Assembly: GCF_946478925.1 (NCBI RefSeq)
Contig: NZ_CAMLDP010000030.1
Location: forward strand, 1-19,369
Length of the DNA: 19,369 nt
Direction of reading: 5' to 3'
Origin: an uncultured Nitrososphaera sp.
GTDB lineage: Archaea > Thermoproteota > Nitrososphaeria > Nitrososphaerales > Nitrososphaeraceae
Positions 13,623 to 19,369 of this stretch are shown piece by piece (the first letter of the stretch is position 1; every line of letters starts with the position of its first letter). Below the pieces are notes generated by a model that made no database searches, had not been told where the DNA came from, and was given only the letters and a program-made list of their open reading frames with translations. A program made the position numbers and the translations under genes.

Positions 13623-14483
13623 TTACTTTTTGCCCTTGTTAAGGAAGGCTGACATCATGTTCTTCCTGTCCTCGTGCGCAAAGCATAGCGCCCAGCCGTA
13701 GATCTCTAGGCGCAGGCCCGTCTCGATGTCAGAGTCCATGCCGCGGTTTATGAGCATCTTGCTCACCTTGACGGCATTAAAGCTGTTCTTTGTTATCTCC
13801 TTGGCAAGGGCCATGCAGTCGGCCATCAGCTTTTTGTTCAGGACCTTGGCCACTTCCGCGGCGCGCGCCTTTTCTGTGGCCGCGTCGCCCTTTGGAGCTT
13901 CCGGTGGCAGCTGATCTTCAGCGCCCAGCTTGATGACTTTGTTGACGAGGCCGATTGACGCCGCTTCGTCTGCGGTTATCATCTTGCCGGTGTATATCAT
14001 CTCTTTTGCCTTTGCCGGGCCGACTATGCGCAACAGCCTTTGAGTGCCGCCCCATCCCGGCGGGATTCCGATCGTAACCTCTGGCTGGCCTATCTTGGCG
14101 TTTTCAGAGGCGATGCGTATGTCGCAGACCATCGCCAGCTCGCATCCACCACCAAGGGCAAAGCCGTTTACCGCTGCAATCACCGGCTTGTCCAATTTCT
14201 CTATCTTGTTGAGGACCGCCTGTGCCGCTGAGGCATATTTCTCTGCGGCCATCGGCTCGATGTTTACCATGAAGGCAATGTCTGCTCCTGCGCAGAACGC
14301 GCGCTCGCCGGCGCCGGTGATGATGACGCACTTTGTTCCCTCGTCGGCGGCAAGGATGTCTATTGTGCGCGAAAGCTCGGCAACGACGTCAACGTTCATG
14401 GCGTTGAGCGCCTCTGGCCTGTTTATCCTGACGACGGCAATGTCGCCGTGCGGTTCAAGCTGGATATACTTCATTGTGGACAT
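13623..14483 (-). CDS. Enoyl-CoA hydratase/crotonase family, candidate 3-hydroxypropionyl-CoA dehydratase / crotonyl-CoA hydratase
   Basis: 286 residues. The crotonase core is clear: RINRPEALNAMN, oxyanion-hole ERAFCAGADI, NGFALGGGCELAMVCDI and GQPEVTIGIPPGWGGTQRL. Both catalytic glutamates of true hydratases (in GGCELAM and GQPEV) are present. Between about residues 200 and 232 there is a Pro/Ala/Lys/Glu-rich insertion (LPPEAPKGDAATEKARAAE) relative to shorter family members. In ammonia-oxidising archaea a related promiscuous hydratase (Nmar_1308) serves both dehydration and hydration steps of the 3-hydroxypropionate/4-hydroxybutyrate CO2-fixation cycle; this gene is a candidate for that role, by inference. 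The start ATG at 14483 (MSTMKYIQLE) has a TATA-like box 30 bases upstream; ATG 14474 is the alternative. It is convergent with thrB with abutting stops. Confidence 0.88.
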   Translation of the reverse strand: MSTMKYIQLEPHGDIAVVRINRPEALNAMNVDVVAELSRTIDILAADEGTKCVIITGAGERAFCAGADIAFMVNIEPMAAEKYASAAQAVLNKIEKLDKPVIAAVNGFALGGGCELAMVCDIRIASENAKIGQPEVTIGIPPGWGGTQRLLRIVGPAKAKEMIYTGKMITADEAASIGLVNKVIKLGAEDQLPPEAPKGDAATEKARAAEVAKVLNKKLMADCMALAKEITKNSFNAVKVSKMLINRGMDSDIETGLRLEIYGWALCFAHEDRKNMMSAFLNKGKK

Positions 14484-14510
14484 ATGGGAGAGGGGCAGCT
14501 TTTGCCTCAA

Positions 14511-14516
14511 ATTAAA
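14511..14516 (-). promoter_or_regulatory. TATA-like box for the enoyl-CoA hydratase gene
   Basis: Minus-strand TTTAAT (in GCTTTAATTTG) is centred about 30 bases before ATG 14483. It favours this ATG over 14474 if the mRNA is leaderless. Confidence 0.45.
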
Positions 14517-14565
14517 GCTTGTTCAGGTACGTTGTGAAGGCCGTACACGCCAACAAGGGTGCGAA

Positions 14566-14573
14566 GTTAAAAG
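14566..14573 (+). promoter_or_regulatory. TATA-like box for the agmatinase-like gene
   Basis: GTTAAAAG is centred about 22 bases before GTG 14592 and 28 bases before TTG 14598. The second spacing is more typical for a leaderless start. Confidence 0.45.
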
Positions 14574-14591
14574 CAGGCTAGTACATGGTAT

Positions 14592-15455
14592 GTGGCGTTG
14601 GCAAAGTTCCACCGCGCAAACGCCAAGAGTTTTGGCGACGCAAACGTCGTCGTGATGGGCGTGCCTGACGAGTCCAGGTCACACGCAACTCGCAGAGGCA
14701 CAAACACGGCGCCGGACACCATACGCGCAATATCCGACGAGTCCGAGTTCTTTATGCGCGACGGAAAACTCATACCTACCGTCCCCATGCGCGGGACGCT
14801 GGAGGGCAAGCGCGTCTTTGATGCAGGAAACGTGCAGAGAGACAAGGTGTACGAGCAGGCGCGGAAAATAATCGAGGCGGGCAAGGTCCCCGTTACGCTT
14901 GGAGGCGACCACTCGCTTACCGCCGACGTGTTAAAGGCTGCAGGAAGCGCGCAGAAATTGGCACTCTTGTATTTTGACGCACACCCGGATTTCGTGTCGT
15001 CGGCAAGGAACTATTACGGCTCGGTGCTGACCGACTCGGCAGACTATATTGATTACAAAAAGAGCATGTTGGTAGGGACAAGGGCGGCAGAGCCGGAAGA
15101 GATTGAAAATGCCAAGAAGGCCGGCCTTGCAATGGTCACACCAATCGACATCACGGACTTTGGCGTGCACAATGTTGCAGAGATGATAAGGGAAAAGGTC
15201 GCAGGGAGTAGGGTGTACATTTCTGTCGACCTTGACTGTGTCGACCCGGCGTTTGCGCCCGGTGTTTCTGTGCCTTCGCCGGGCGGAGTTACCATCGCAG
15301 ACCTGCTGTACCTGCTGACAAGCACGATAAGCAGCTGCGAGATCGTCGGCTTTGACATCGTGGAACTGTCGCCTGACTATGACGCAGATGGCCTTACCGC
15401 GGGCCTTGCGGCAAGGATACTGACCGAGTGCATCGCGTGTCTGAAAAATGCCTAG
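14592..15455 (+). CDS. Arginase/agmatinase-family ureohydrolase (agmatinase-like)
   Basis: 287 residues. The dimanganese-site motifs are intact: GGDHS near 97-101, FDAHPDF near 121-127, and SVDLDCVDPAFAPG near 208-221; the later VELSP motif is also present. This supports hydrolysis of a guanidino or amidino compound to urea or a related product. However, agmatinases normally have a conserved S-H-G/A-T motif after DAHxD whose His lies at the active site; here the matching stretch reads YGSVLTDSADY with no His. Agmatine as substrate, and hence a polyamine role, is therefore uncertain. The start is GTG at 14592, or TTG two codons later, which fits the upstream TATA-like box better. It is convergent with the 82-residue gene, sharing CTAG at the stops. 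Confidence 0.85.
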   Translation: MALAKFHRANAKSFGDANVVVMGVPDESRSHATRRGTNTAPDTIRAISDESEFFMRDGKLIPTVPMRGTLEGKRVFDAGNVQRDKVYEQARKIIEAGKVPVTLGGDHSLTADVLKAAGSAQKLALLYFDAHPDFVSSARNYYGSVLTDSADYIDYKKSMLVGTRAAEPEEIENAKKAGLAMVTPIDITDFGVHNVAEMIREKVAGSRVYISVDLDCVDPAFAPGVSVPSPGGVTIADLLYLLTSTISSCEIVGFDIVELSPDYDADGLTAGLAARILTECIACLKNA

Positions 15456-15700
15456 AACCTTTCGACTATTTCCTTGAGGCTGTCCGGAAGTTCTGGAAGT
15501 TCGGTGTGGCTGACGTTGTTCTGAATGATGTCGGGGCCTATCCTGCGCACCCTCTGTGTAGCAATAAGGGTGTCGATTCCCCTCTCGACGTCCTTTGTAG
15601 ACAGTATGCCGTTCAGTTTTTCCTTGATGGTGTTTTCCGAGTCGTACTTGTTTATGGCGTACTGGAGCAGGGTGAGCTTGTCATTTGTCGAGAGCGACAT
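15452..15700 (-). CDS. Small 82-residue protein of unknown function
   Basis: I do not recognise this protein. From ATG 15700 it reads MSLSTNDKLTLLQYAINKYD, followed by predicted helices (ENTIKEKLNGIL, KDVERGIDTLIATQRV) and a C-terminal PDSLKEIVERF. The compact all-helical look with a short basic turn (VRRIG) could be a small helical-bundle or winged-helix fold, which is speculative. A longer frame to 15763 exists, but a TATA-like CTTATTAG lies 26 bases before ATG 15700, inside that extension, so the shorter form is preferred. It is divergent from the 72-residue gene and overlaps the ureohydrolase stop by 4 bases. Confidence 0.7.
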   Translation of the reverse strand: MSLSTNDKLTLLQYAINKYDSENTIKEKLNGILSTKDVERGIDTLIATQRVRRIGPDIIQNNVSHTELPELPDSLKEIVERF

Positions 15701-15722
15701 GATGCCATTTGCAGGCGCACGG

Positions 15723-15730
15723 CTAATAAG
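15723..15730 (-). promoter_or_regulatory. TATA-like box for the 82-residue gene
   Basis: Minus-strand CTTATTAG is centred about 26 bases before ATG 15700 and decides that start over the longer frame. Confidence 0.5.
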
Positions 15731-15741
15731 AATTTTCAATG

Positions 15742-15749
15742 TTTTTATC
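15742..15749 (+). promoter_or_regulatory. TATA-like box for the small gene upstream of copA
   Basis: TTTTTATC is centred 26 bases before ATG 15772 and 18 bases before ATG 15763, so it favours the later start. Confidence 0.4.
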
Positions 15750-15762
15750 ATCTTGGGCGGCA

Positions 15763-15978
15763 ATGCAGTACATGCCGGCTGTTGGCGAGCTAAAAGCCCT
15801 CTTGCAAAAAGGCTGCAAGGTACAAAAGGTGCAGCCTGCAGTCTTTGCGTCCGACGCGGAGGTCAACATAGTCATCGTGACCGTCGCGTGCCCTGACGGT
15901 GTTCACACAGTCAAGGCGTACAGGGAAGAAGCAAAAGAGCTGCGTGAATTTATCAGAAAACAGGCTTTACAATTGTAA
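15763..15978 (+). CDS. Small 71-residue protein of unknown function, upstream of the copper ATPase
   Basis: I cannot assign a family. The sequence has two beta strands around AEVNIVIVTVACPD and a charged C-terminal helix (VKAYREEAKELREFIRKQA), a small alpha/beta layout. It has two cysteines but no CxxC or His-rich metal site, so a copper-chaperone role is not supported despite lying 39 bases before the copper ATPase gene on the same strand. Two starts are possible: ATG 15763 (MQYMPAVGEL) and ATG 15772 (MPAVGEL). The TATA-like box favours 15772 for a leaderless message. copA has its own TATA-like box, so co-regulation is uncertain. Confidence 0.68.
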   Translation: MQYMPAVGELKALLQKGCKVQKVQPAVFASDAEVNIVIVTVACPDGVHTVKAYREEAKELREFIRKQALQL

Positions 15979-15988
15979 GGTCCGGTAA

Positions 15989-15996
15989 TTAAATAA
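15989..15996 (+). promoter_or_regulatory. TATA-like box for copA
   Basis: TTAAATAA is centred about 25 bases before GTG 16018 in the 39-base gap, supporting the GTG start. Confidence 0.5.
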
Positions 15997-16017
15997 CCGG
16001 CTGCCGAAAAACCAGCC

Positions 16018-18459
16018 GTGGAGACAGAGGCAGGCGCCCAGGCAACAAAAAAGACGCTTCTCAAGATAGGCGGGATGCACTGCGCAGGGTGCGTCAGTTC
16101 CATTCAGAGGCGCGTCTCTGCAGTCGACGGCGTGTCGAGAGTCGAGGTCAACCTCGCAAGCGAAAAGGCGGCAGTCGAGTTTGATCCTGCAAAGATTGGC
16201 TTGCCCGACATTGAAAAAGCGGTCGAAGAAATAGGCTACAGGGTAGTCTATGAGAAGGTGTCGCTAAAGGTCGAGGGCATTACCGACTCGGCAGACGCCC
16301 AGAGGCTCGAAAGCGGGATTTCAAGGATGGAAGGCGTCAGGTCGGCATCTGCAAACTATGGAAATGCGCAGGTGCTTATCGAGTACAACCCCGCGCTTGT
16401 GTCGCTTGCCGACATCCGCAAAAAGGTAGGCGACTATGGCTACAGCGTTGTCGGCGAGAGCGCGCAGGCAAGCGCTCACGATGTCGAGGCTCGCAAACTC
16501 AAGGGCCTGTTTCTTCTCGGAGTTGCATTCACGATACCTGCCGTCTTGTTCAGCTATCCCGAAGTATTTTCGTTCCTGCCGCTTGCAGGGACAAACGCCG
16601 CAGCCTATATCGCCTTTGCAGCAGCGTCTATAGTCCAGTTTGTCACGGGAAGCAGGTTCTACTCTGGCGCTTTCAGGATAGCAAGGATGAAGTCTGCCAA
16701 CATGGACACGCTCGTGGTCCTTGGCACGACTGCCGCGTACGCTTTCAGCGCGTACAACACGTTCCCGGCGCCAACGTGGCACGGCATCTACTACGACGCC
16801 TCATCGCTTGTCATCACGTTCATACTGCTTGGAAAATACCTTGAACTAAAAACAAAGGGCAGGACGGGCGCCGTTATACGCAAGATGCTAGAGCTCCAGC
16901 CCAAGGCAGCAAGGGTCAAAAAGGCTGACGGCTCCGAGATCGAGACGCCGGTTGAGCTGATACAGCCCGGCGACATCATAATAGTCAGGCCGGGTGAAAA
17001 GATACCCGTCGACTCGACGGTCGTGCAGGGCGAGTCCGCAGTCGACGAGTCGATGGCGACAGGCGAATCCGTGCCCGTGCACAAAAAAGCCGGCGATGGC
17101 GCGATCGGAGGCACCGTGAACAGGGAAGGGATGCTGCTTGTCAAGGCCACCAAGGTCGGCGCAGACTCTTTTCTCTCGCAGGTGGTGAAACTCGTCGAAG
17201 AGGCGATGGGCAAAAAACCGGCGATGCAGAAACTCGTGGACAAAGTCGCAGGGTATTTTGCGTACGCGGTGATGGCAATAGCCGTCGCGACCTTTGGTGC
17301 GTGGTACGCGCTTGCGGCAGGAGGAACAGAGGCGGCGATAATCCCGGCAGTCGCGATTCTGGTCGTGGCGTGCCCGTGCGCGCTCGGCCTTGCAACGCCC
17401 ACCGCGATAATGGTCGGCATGGGCAAGGGCGCCTCGCACGGGGTGATATTCAAGAGCGGCGACGCAATAGAAGCCCTCAGCAAGGTCAGGGCAATCGTGT
17501 TTGACAAGACAGGCACGCTTACGCAGGGCAGGCCGCAGGTCACGGACGTGATACAGCTAAAGCAAGAGGTTGGCGCGCAAGGCCAGAGCGTGCCCGGCGG
17601 CGCAGGCGTGCTGCTCCTTGCCGCCACTGCAGAAAACTACTCGGAGCACCCACTTGCAAAAGCGATAATCGGCCACGCCAAGGGAGCAGGAATCGAGCCG
17701 GCAGAGGTGTCAGACTTTCAGGTGACTCCCGGCATGGGCGTGACTGCTGTTTGGGATGGCGCCACAGTCAGGGTGGGCAGCAGAGAGTTCATCGAACAGG
17801 CAGGCATAGGCACCGGCTCTTCCGTGCAGGCTGTGGAAAACCTGCAGGCGCAGGGCAAGACAGCGGTGCTAGTATCTGCAGGAAGCGACGTTATTGGAGT
17901 AATTGGCCTGATGGACGCGCCAAAGCCGGAGGCAAGGGAAGCGGTAGAGGCTCTAAAGAACCTAGGAATCGAGCCGGTGATGGTTACAGGCGACAACAGG
18001 AGGACTGCAGAGGAGATAGCCCGGCAAGTCGGCATAGAGCGGGTCTATGCTGGCGTGCTTCCGTCCGGCAAGGTTGACGCGATAGCCAAGATACGCAAGG
18101 CAGGCATGGTGGTGGCTATGGTGGGCGACGGCATCAACGACGCCCCCGCTCTGACTGCGGCCGACGTGGGCATGGCAATTGGCTCTGGCACGGACCTTGC
18201 CATAGAGGCAGGGAGCGTTGTGCTCGTGAAAAGCGACATTCGCGATGTGGTATCGGCTGTAGAGATTGCGAGAAAGACGGTGGGCAAGATAAAGCAGAAC
18301 CTTGCGTACGCGTTTCTCTACAACGTCGTCCTGATACCGGTAGCGGCGATGGGGTTGCTCTATCCAGCTCTTGCGGGCCTCGCAATGGCCGCAAGCTCCG
18401 TGTCTGTGACTGCAAGCTCGCTTGCGCTCAAAAGGTGGAAACCGAGGCTGTCAAGCTAG
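16018..18459 (+). CDS. copA: Copper-transporting P1B-type ATPase with one intact and one cysteine-less HMA domain
   Basis: 813 residues from GTG 16018. Exports Cu(I) across the cytoplasmic membrane using ATP. The first heavy-metal-associated domain has GMHCAGC (Cys22, Cys25). A second HMA-like domain at about 80-148 has GITDSAD (87-93), with Asp at both Cys positions. Eight membrane segments follow; segment 6 carries the Cu(I) motif CPC (452-454). Also present are the actuator motif ATGES (Thr348-Gly-Glu350), DKTGT with the phosphorylated Asp496, SEHPLAKAI (His544-Pro545), and [10 protein letters not shown] (703-712). The last segment has MAASSVSV, as in CopA. Copper handling fits ammonia-oxidising archaea, which depend on many copper enzymes. 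T-rich sequence directly after the stop probably ends transcription. The stop overlaps a small convergent ORF by 9 bases. Confidence 0.95.
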   Translation: METEAGAQATKKTLLKIGGMHCAGCVSSIQRRVSAVDGVSRVEVNLASEKAAVEFDPAKIGLPDIEKAVEEIGYRVVYEKVSLKVEGITDSADAQRLESGISRMEGVRSASANYGNAQVLIEYNPALVSLADIRKKVGDYGYSVVGESAQASAHDVEARKLKGLFLLGVAFTIPAVLFSYPEVFSFLPLAGTNAAAYIAFAAASIVQFVTGSRFYSGAFRIARMKSANMDTLVVLGTTAAYAFSAYNTFPAPTWHGIYYDASSLVITFILLGKYLELKTKGRTGAVIRKMLELQPKAARVKKADGSEIETPVELIQPGDIIIVRPGEKIPVDSTVVQGESAVDESMATGESVPVHKKAGDGAIGGTVNREGMLLVKATKVGADSFLSQVVKLVEEAMGKKPAMQKLVDKVAGYFAYAVMAIAVATFGAWYALAAGGTEAAIIPAVAILVVACPCALGLATPTAIMVGMGKGASHGVIFKSGDAIEALSKVRAIVFDKTGTLTQGRPQVTDVIQLKQEVGAQGQSVPGGAGVLLLAATAENYSEHPLAKAIIGHAKGAGIEPAEVSDFQVTPGMGVTAVWDGATVRVGSREFIEQAGIGTGSSVQAVENLQAQGKTAVLVSAGSDVIGVIGLMDAPKPEAREAVEALKNLGIEPVMVTGDNRRTAEEIARQVGIERVYAGVLPSGKVDAIAKIRKAGMVVAMVGDGINDAPALTAADVGMAIGSGTDLAIEAGSVVLVKSDIRDVVSAVEIARKTVGKIKQNLAYAFLYNVVLIPVAAMGLLYPALAGLAMAASSVSVTASSLALKRWKPRLSS

Positions 18460-18651
18460 CGGGTTCTTTTCTTCTTTTTTCTTTGAAAGGGAGAGAAGGC
18501 TGACCTTTTCTGCCTCGTCGTTTGCCCTGTACACTGATTCCTGCTGGCGGTGCAACTGCTCTTTTCGTGCCTTCCATCCGGCCATTGCCGCTTTGTGATC
18601 CCCGGAAAGATCGTCATTGCCTTCGCTACCAGTCAAGTCTCTACGCACCAT
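18451..18651 (-). CDS. Small 66-residue charged protein, uncertain
   Basis: Not recognised. It is very hydrophilic and helical: [20 protein letters not shown], then [20 protein letters not shown], then a Lys-rich end [10 protein letters not shown]. The case for a real gene is the ATG at 18651 with GATAAAAG 28 bases upstream on the same strand, next to the divergent PAC2 promoter. The case against is that its last part is the complement of the T-rich tract that likely terminates copA, so the Lys-rich end could be accidental. It overlaps copA by 9 bases at the 3' ends. Confidence 0.5.
   Translation of the reverse strand: MVRRDLTGSEGNDDLSGDHKAAMAGWKARKEQLHRQQESVYRANDEAEKVSLLSLSKKKEEKNPLA
18464..18484 (+). 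terminator. T-rich terminator after copA
   Basis: A run of mostly T (TTCTTTTCTTCTTTTTTCTTT) starts a few bases after the copA stop, matching archaeal oligo-T termination. It lies antisense within the 66-residue ORF. Confidence 0.5.
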
Positions 18652-18675
18652 TGGCAGCAGACCCTGATTTTTAAT

Positions 18676-18700
18676 CTTTTATCCGGCTACACTTTTTTAT
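18676..18700. promoter_or_regulatory. Back-to-back TATA-like boxes between the 66-residue ORF and the PAC2 gene
   Basis: Minus-strand GATAAAAG at 18676-18683 is 28 bases from ATG 18651. Plus-strand TTTTTTAT at 18693-18700 is 29 bases from ATG 18726. The 74-base divergent region holds nothing else obvious. Confidence 0.5.
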
Positions 18701-18725
18701 CAGGCGCCTGCGGAAAGTACCCTAT

Positions 18726-19369
18726 ATGAAGGCCGTCAGGGTCGAGGATGCGGACATACGCAAGCCCATAGTCATAGCCGCCATGCAGGACATGGGCAAC
18801 GTCGGGAGCATCGCCATCGACTTTGTAAACAAGAGCCTCGGCACGCGGCCGTTCAGGCATATTACAATTCCATTTCCAAACTATGTCGTGGATAACGGCG
18901 GGTACATCGACTTTCAGCGGGAAAAGTGGGAGTACAGGTACGGCTCTGACGGGTCAGTGGTCGTGTTCGGGGGCGGGATGGGCCAGCCTCAGACCAATCA
19001 GGAGCTCTACGACCTGTGCCAGGACGTTATAGAAGTCGCAAGGCAGTATTCCGCCCAGCTCATATACACGCTCGGCGCTTTTCACACCGACAGGAAATAC
19101 GGCAAGAGTCCAAAGACCTTCTTTGCGGCAACGACGCAAGAGCTTGCAGGGCAGATACAGCGCCTTGGATTAGAGCCGACGCCCGGCTCGTCGCTCATCA
19201 CAGGATTTAACGGCCTCATCTTGGGCCTTGCCAAGGAGGCCGGCCTGCAGGGAATAGGGCTGTACGCAGAGATCGACGACCCGCAGGTACCCCAGTTCCG
19301 CGCGGCAAAAAGCCTGCTTGCTACGCTAGAGAAACTGACGTACCAGAAATTCCGGGGCATGGAAGAACT
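18726..19369 (+). CDS. PAC2-family (proteasome assembly chaperone 2-like) protein, 3' part cut off
   Basis: The frame is open from ATG 18726 to the window end, 214 complete codons with no stop, which is why it must be read as partial. The N-terminus has the family's RKPIVIAAMQDMGNVGSIAI, then PFPNYVVDNGGYIDF, VVFGGGMGQPQTNQELYD, LIYTLGAFHTDRKYGKSP, and LITGFNGLILGLAKEAGLQG followed by LYAEIDDPQVPQFRAAKSLL. These match the archaeal PAC2 branch (COG1938/COG2047 type), related to eukaryotic proteasome assembly chaperones; the archaeal function is not firmly established. It is cytoplasmic with no membrane segment. The start is supported by a TATA-like box 29 bases upstream. Family members run about 240-280 residues, so roughly the last tenth to quarter is missing. 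Confidence 0.88.
   Translation, partial: MKAVRVEDADIRKPIVIAAMQDMGNVGSIAIDFVNKSLGTRPFRHITIPFPNYVVDNGGYIDFQREKWEYRYGSDGSVVVFGGGMGQPQTNQELYDLCQDVIEVARQYSAQLIYTLGAFHTDRKYGKSPKTFFAATTQELAGQIQRLGLEPTPGSSLITGFNGLILGLAKEAGLQGIGLYAEIDDPQVPQFRAAKSLLATLEKLTYQKFRGMEE

Noticed and set aside
1..19369. Mobile elements, CRISPR arrays, tRNA or rRNA genes
   Set aside because: No transposase, integrase, spaced palindromic repeats, or tRNA-like cloverleaf was seen; the intergenic spaces are too short for most of these.

Overview
This window looks like a stretch of archaeal chromosome, most likely from an ammonia-oxidising archaeon of the Nitrososphaera type (Thaumarchaeota/Nitrososphaerota). Archaeal-type ribosomal proteins S13 and S4, an ESCRT-III/CdvB division protein, a GPN-loop GTPase, a PAC2 protein, an F420-0:glutamyl ligase and a UPF0104 membrane protein all point to Archaea. 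The crotonase-type enoyl-CoA hydratase (a 3-hydroxypropionate/4-hydroxybutyrate cycle candidate), the copper ATPase and the fairly high GC favour Nitrososphaera. The genus is an inference. I see no IS element, phage gene, CRISPR array, tRNA or rRNA, so this reads as core chromosome rather than an island. No stretch longer than about 215 bases lacks a gene.

Layout. Bases 1-4822 (minus strand) run from a 40-residue protein (4822-4700) into a Mg-chelatase/MoxR-like AAA+ ATPase, an overlapping Gln-rich VWA protein, a SerB-like HAD phosphatase, a Rid-family protein and a truncated cofE. Bases 5035-6207 (plus) hold rps13, with an unusual Ala/Pro/Gly tail, and rps4. Bases 6204-7166 (minus) encode a winged-helix protein fused to an S-layer-like domain that ends in a dockerin-like calcium loop; it is divergent from glmS (7325-9088). 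Next come a CdvB-family gene (minus) divergent from an unknown 147-residue protein, a UPF0104 membrane protein divergent from a 118-residue unknown, then a GPN GTPase and homoserine kinase on plus. Bases 13623-15455 hold a minus-strand enoyl-CoA hydratase divergent from an agmatinase-like ureohydrolase. Bases 15452-18651 hold two small unknowns, a copper P-type ATPase and a 66-residue ORF. The window ends inside a PAC2-family gene.

Organisation. Most transcription units are single genes or short runs arranged alternately head-to-head and tail-to-tail. Nearly every first gene has a TATA-like box centred about 25-31 bases before the start codon, implying leaderless mRNAs, and 10 of 23 genes appear to start with TTG or GTG. 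Shine-Dalgarno motifs are clear mainly at internal operon genes (the HAD gene, rps4). Convergent neighbours interlock at their stop codons (shared CTAG, or abutting TAGTTA). The only roomy convergent junction, glmS/cdvB, carries T-rich tracts on both strands.

Most worth a second look: the AAA+/VWA/small-protein cassette, the HTH/S-layer-like/Ca-loop protein beside glmS, the S13 tail, the copper ATPase whose second HMA domain has Asp at both metal-binding Cys positions, and the ureohydrolase lacking a usual active-site His.
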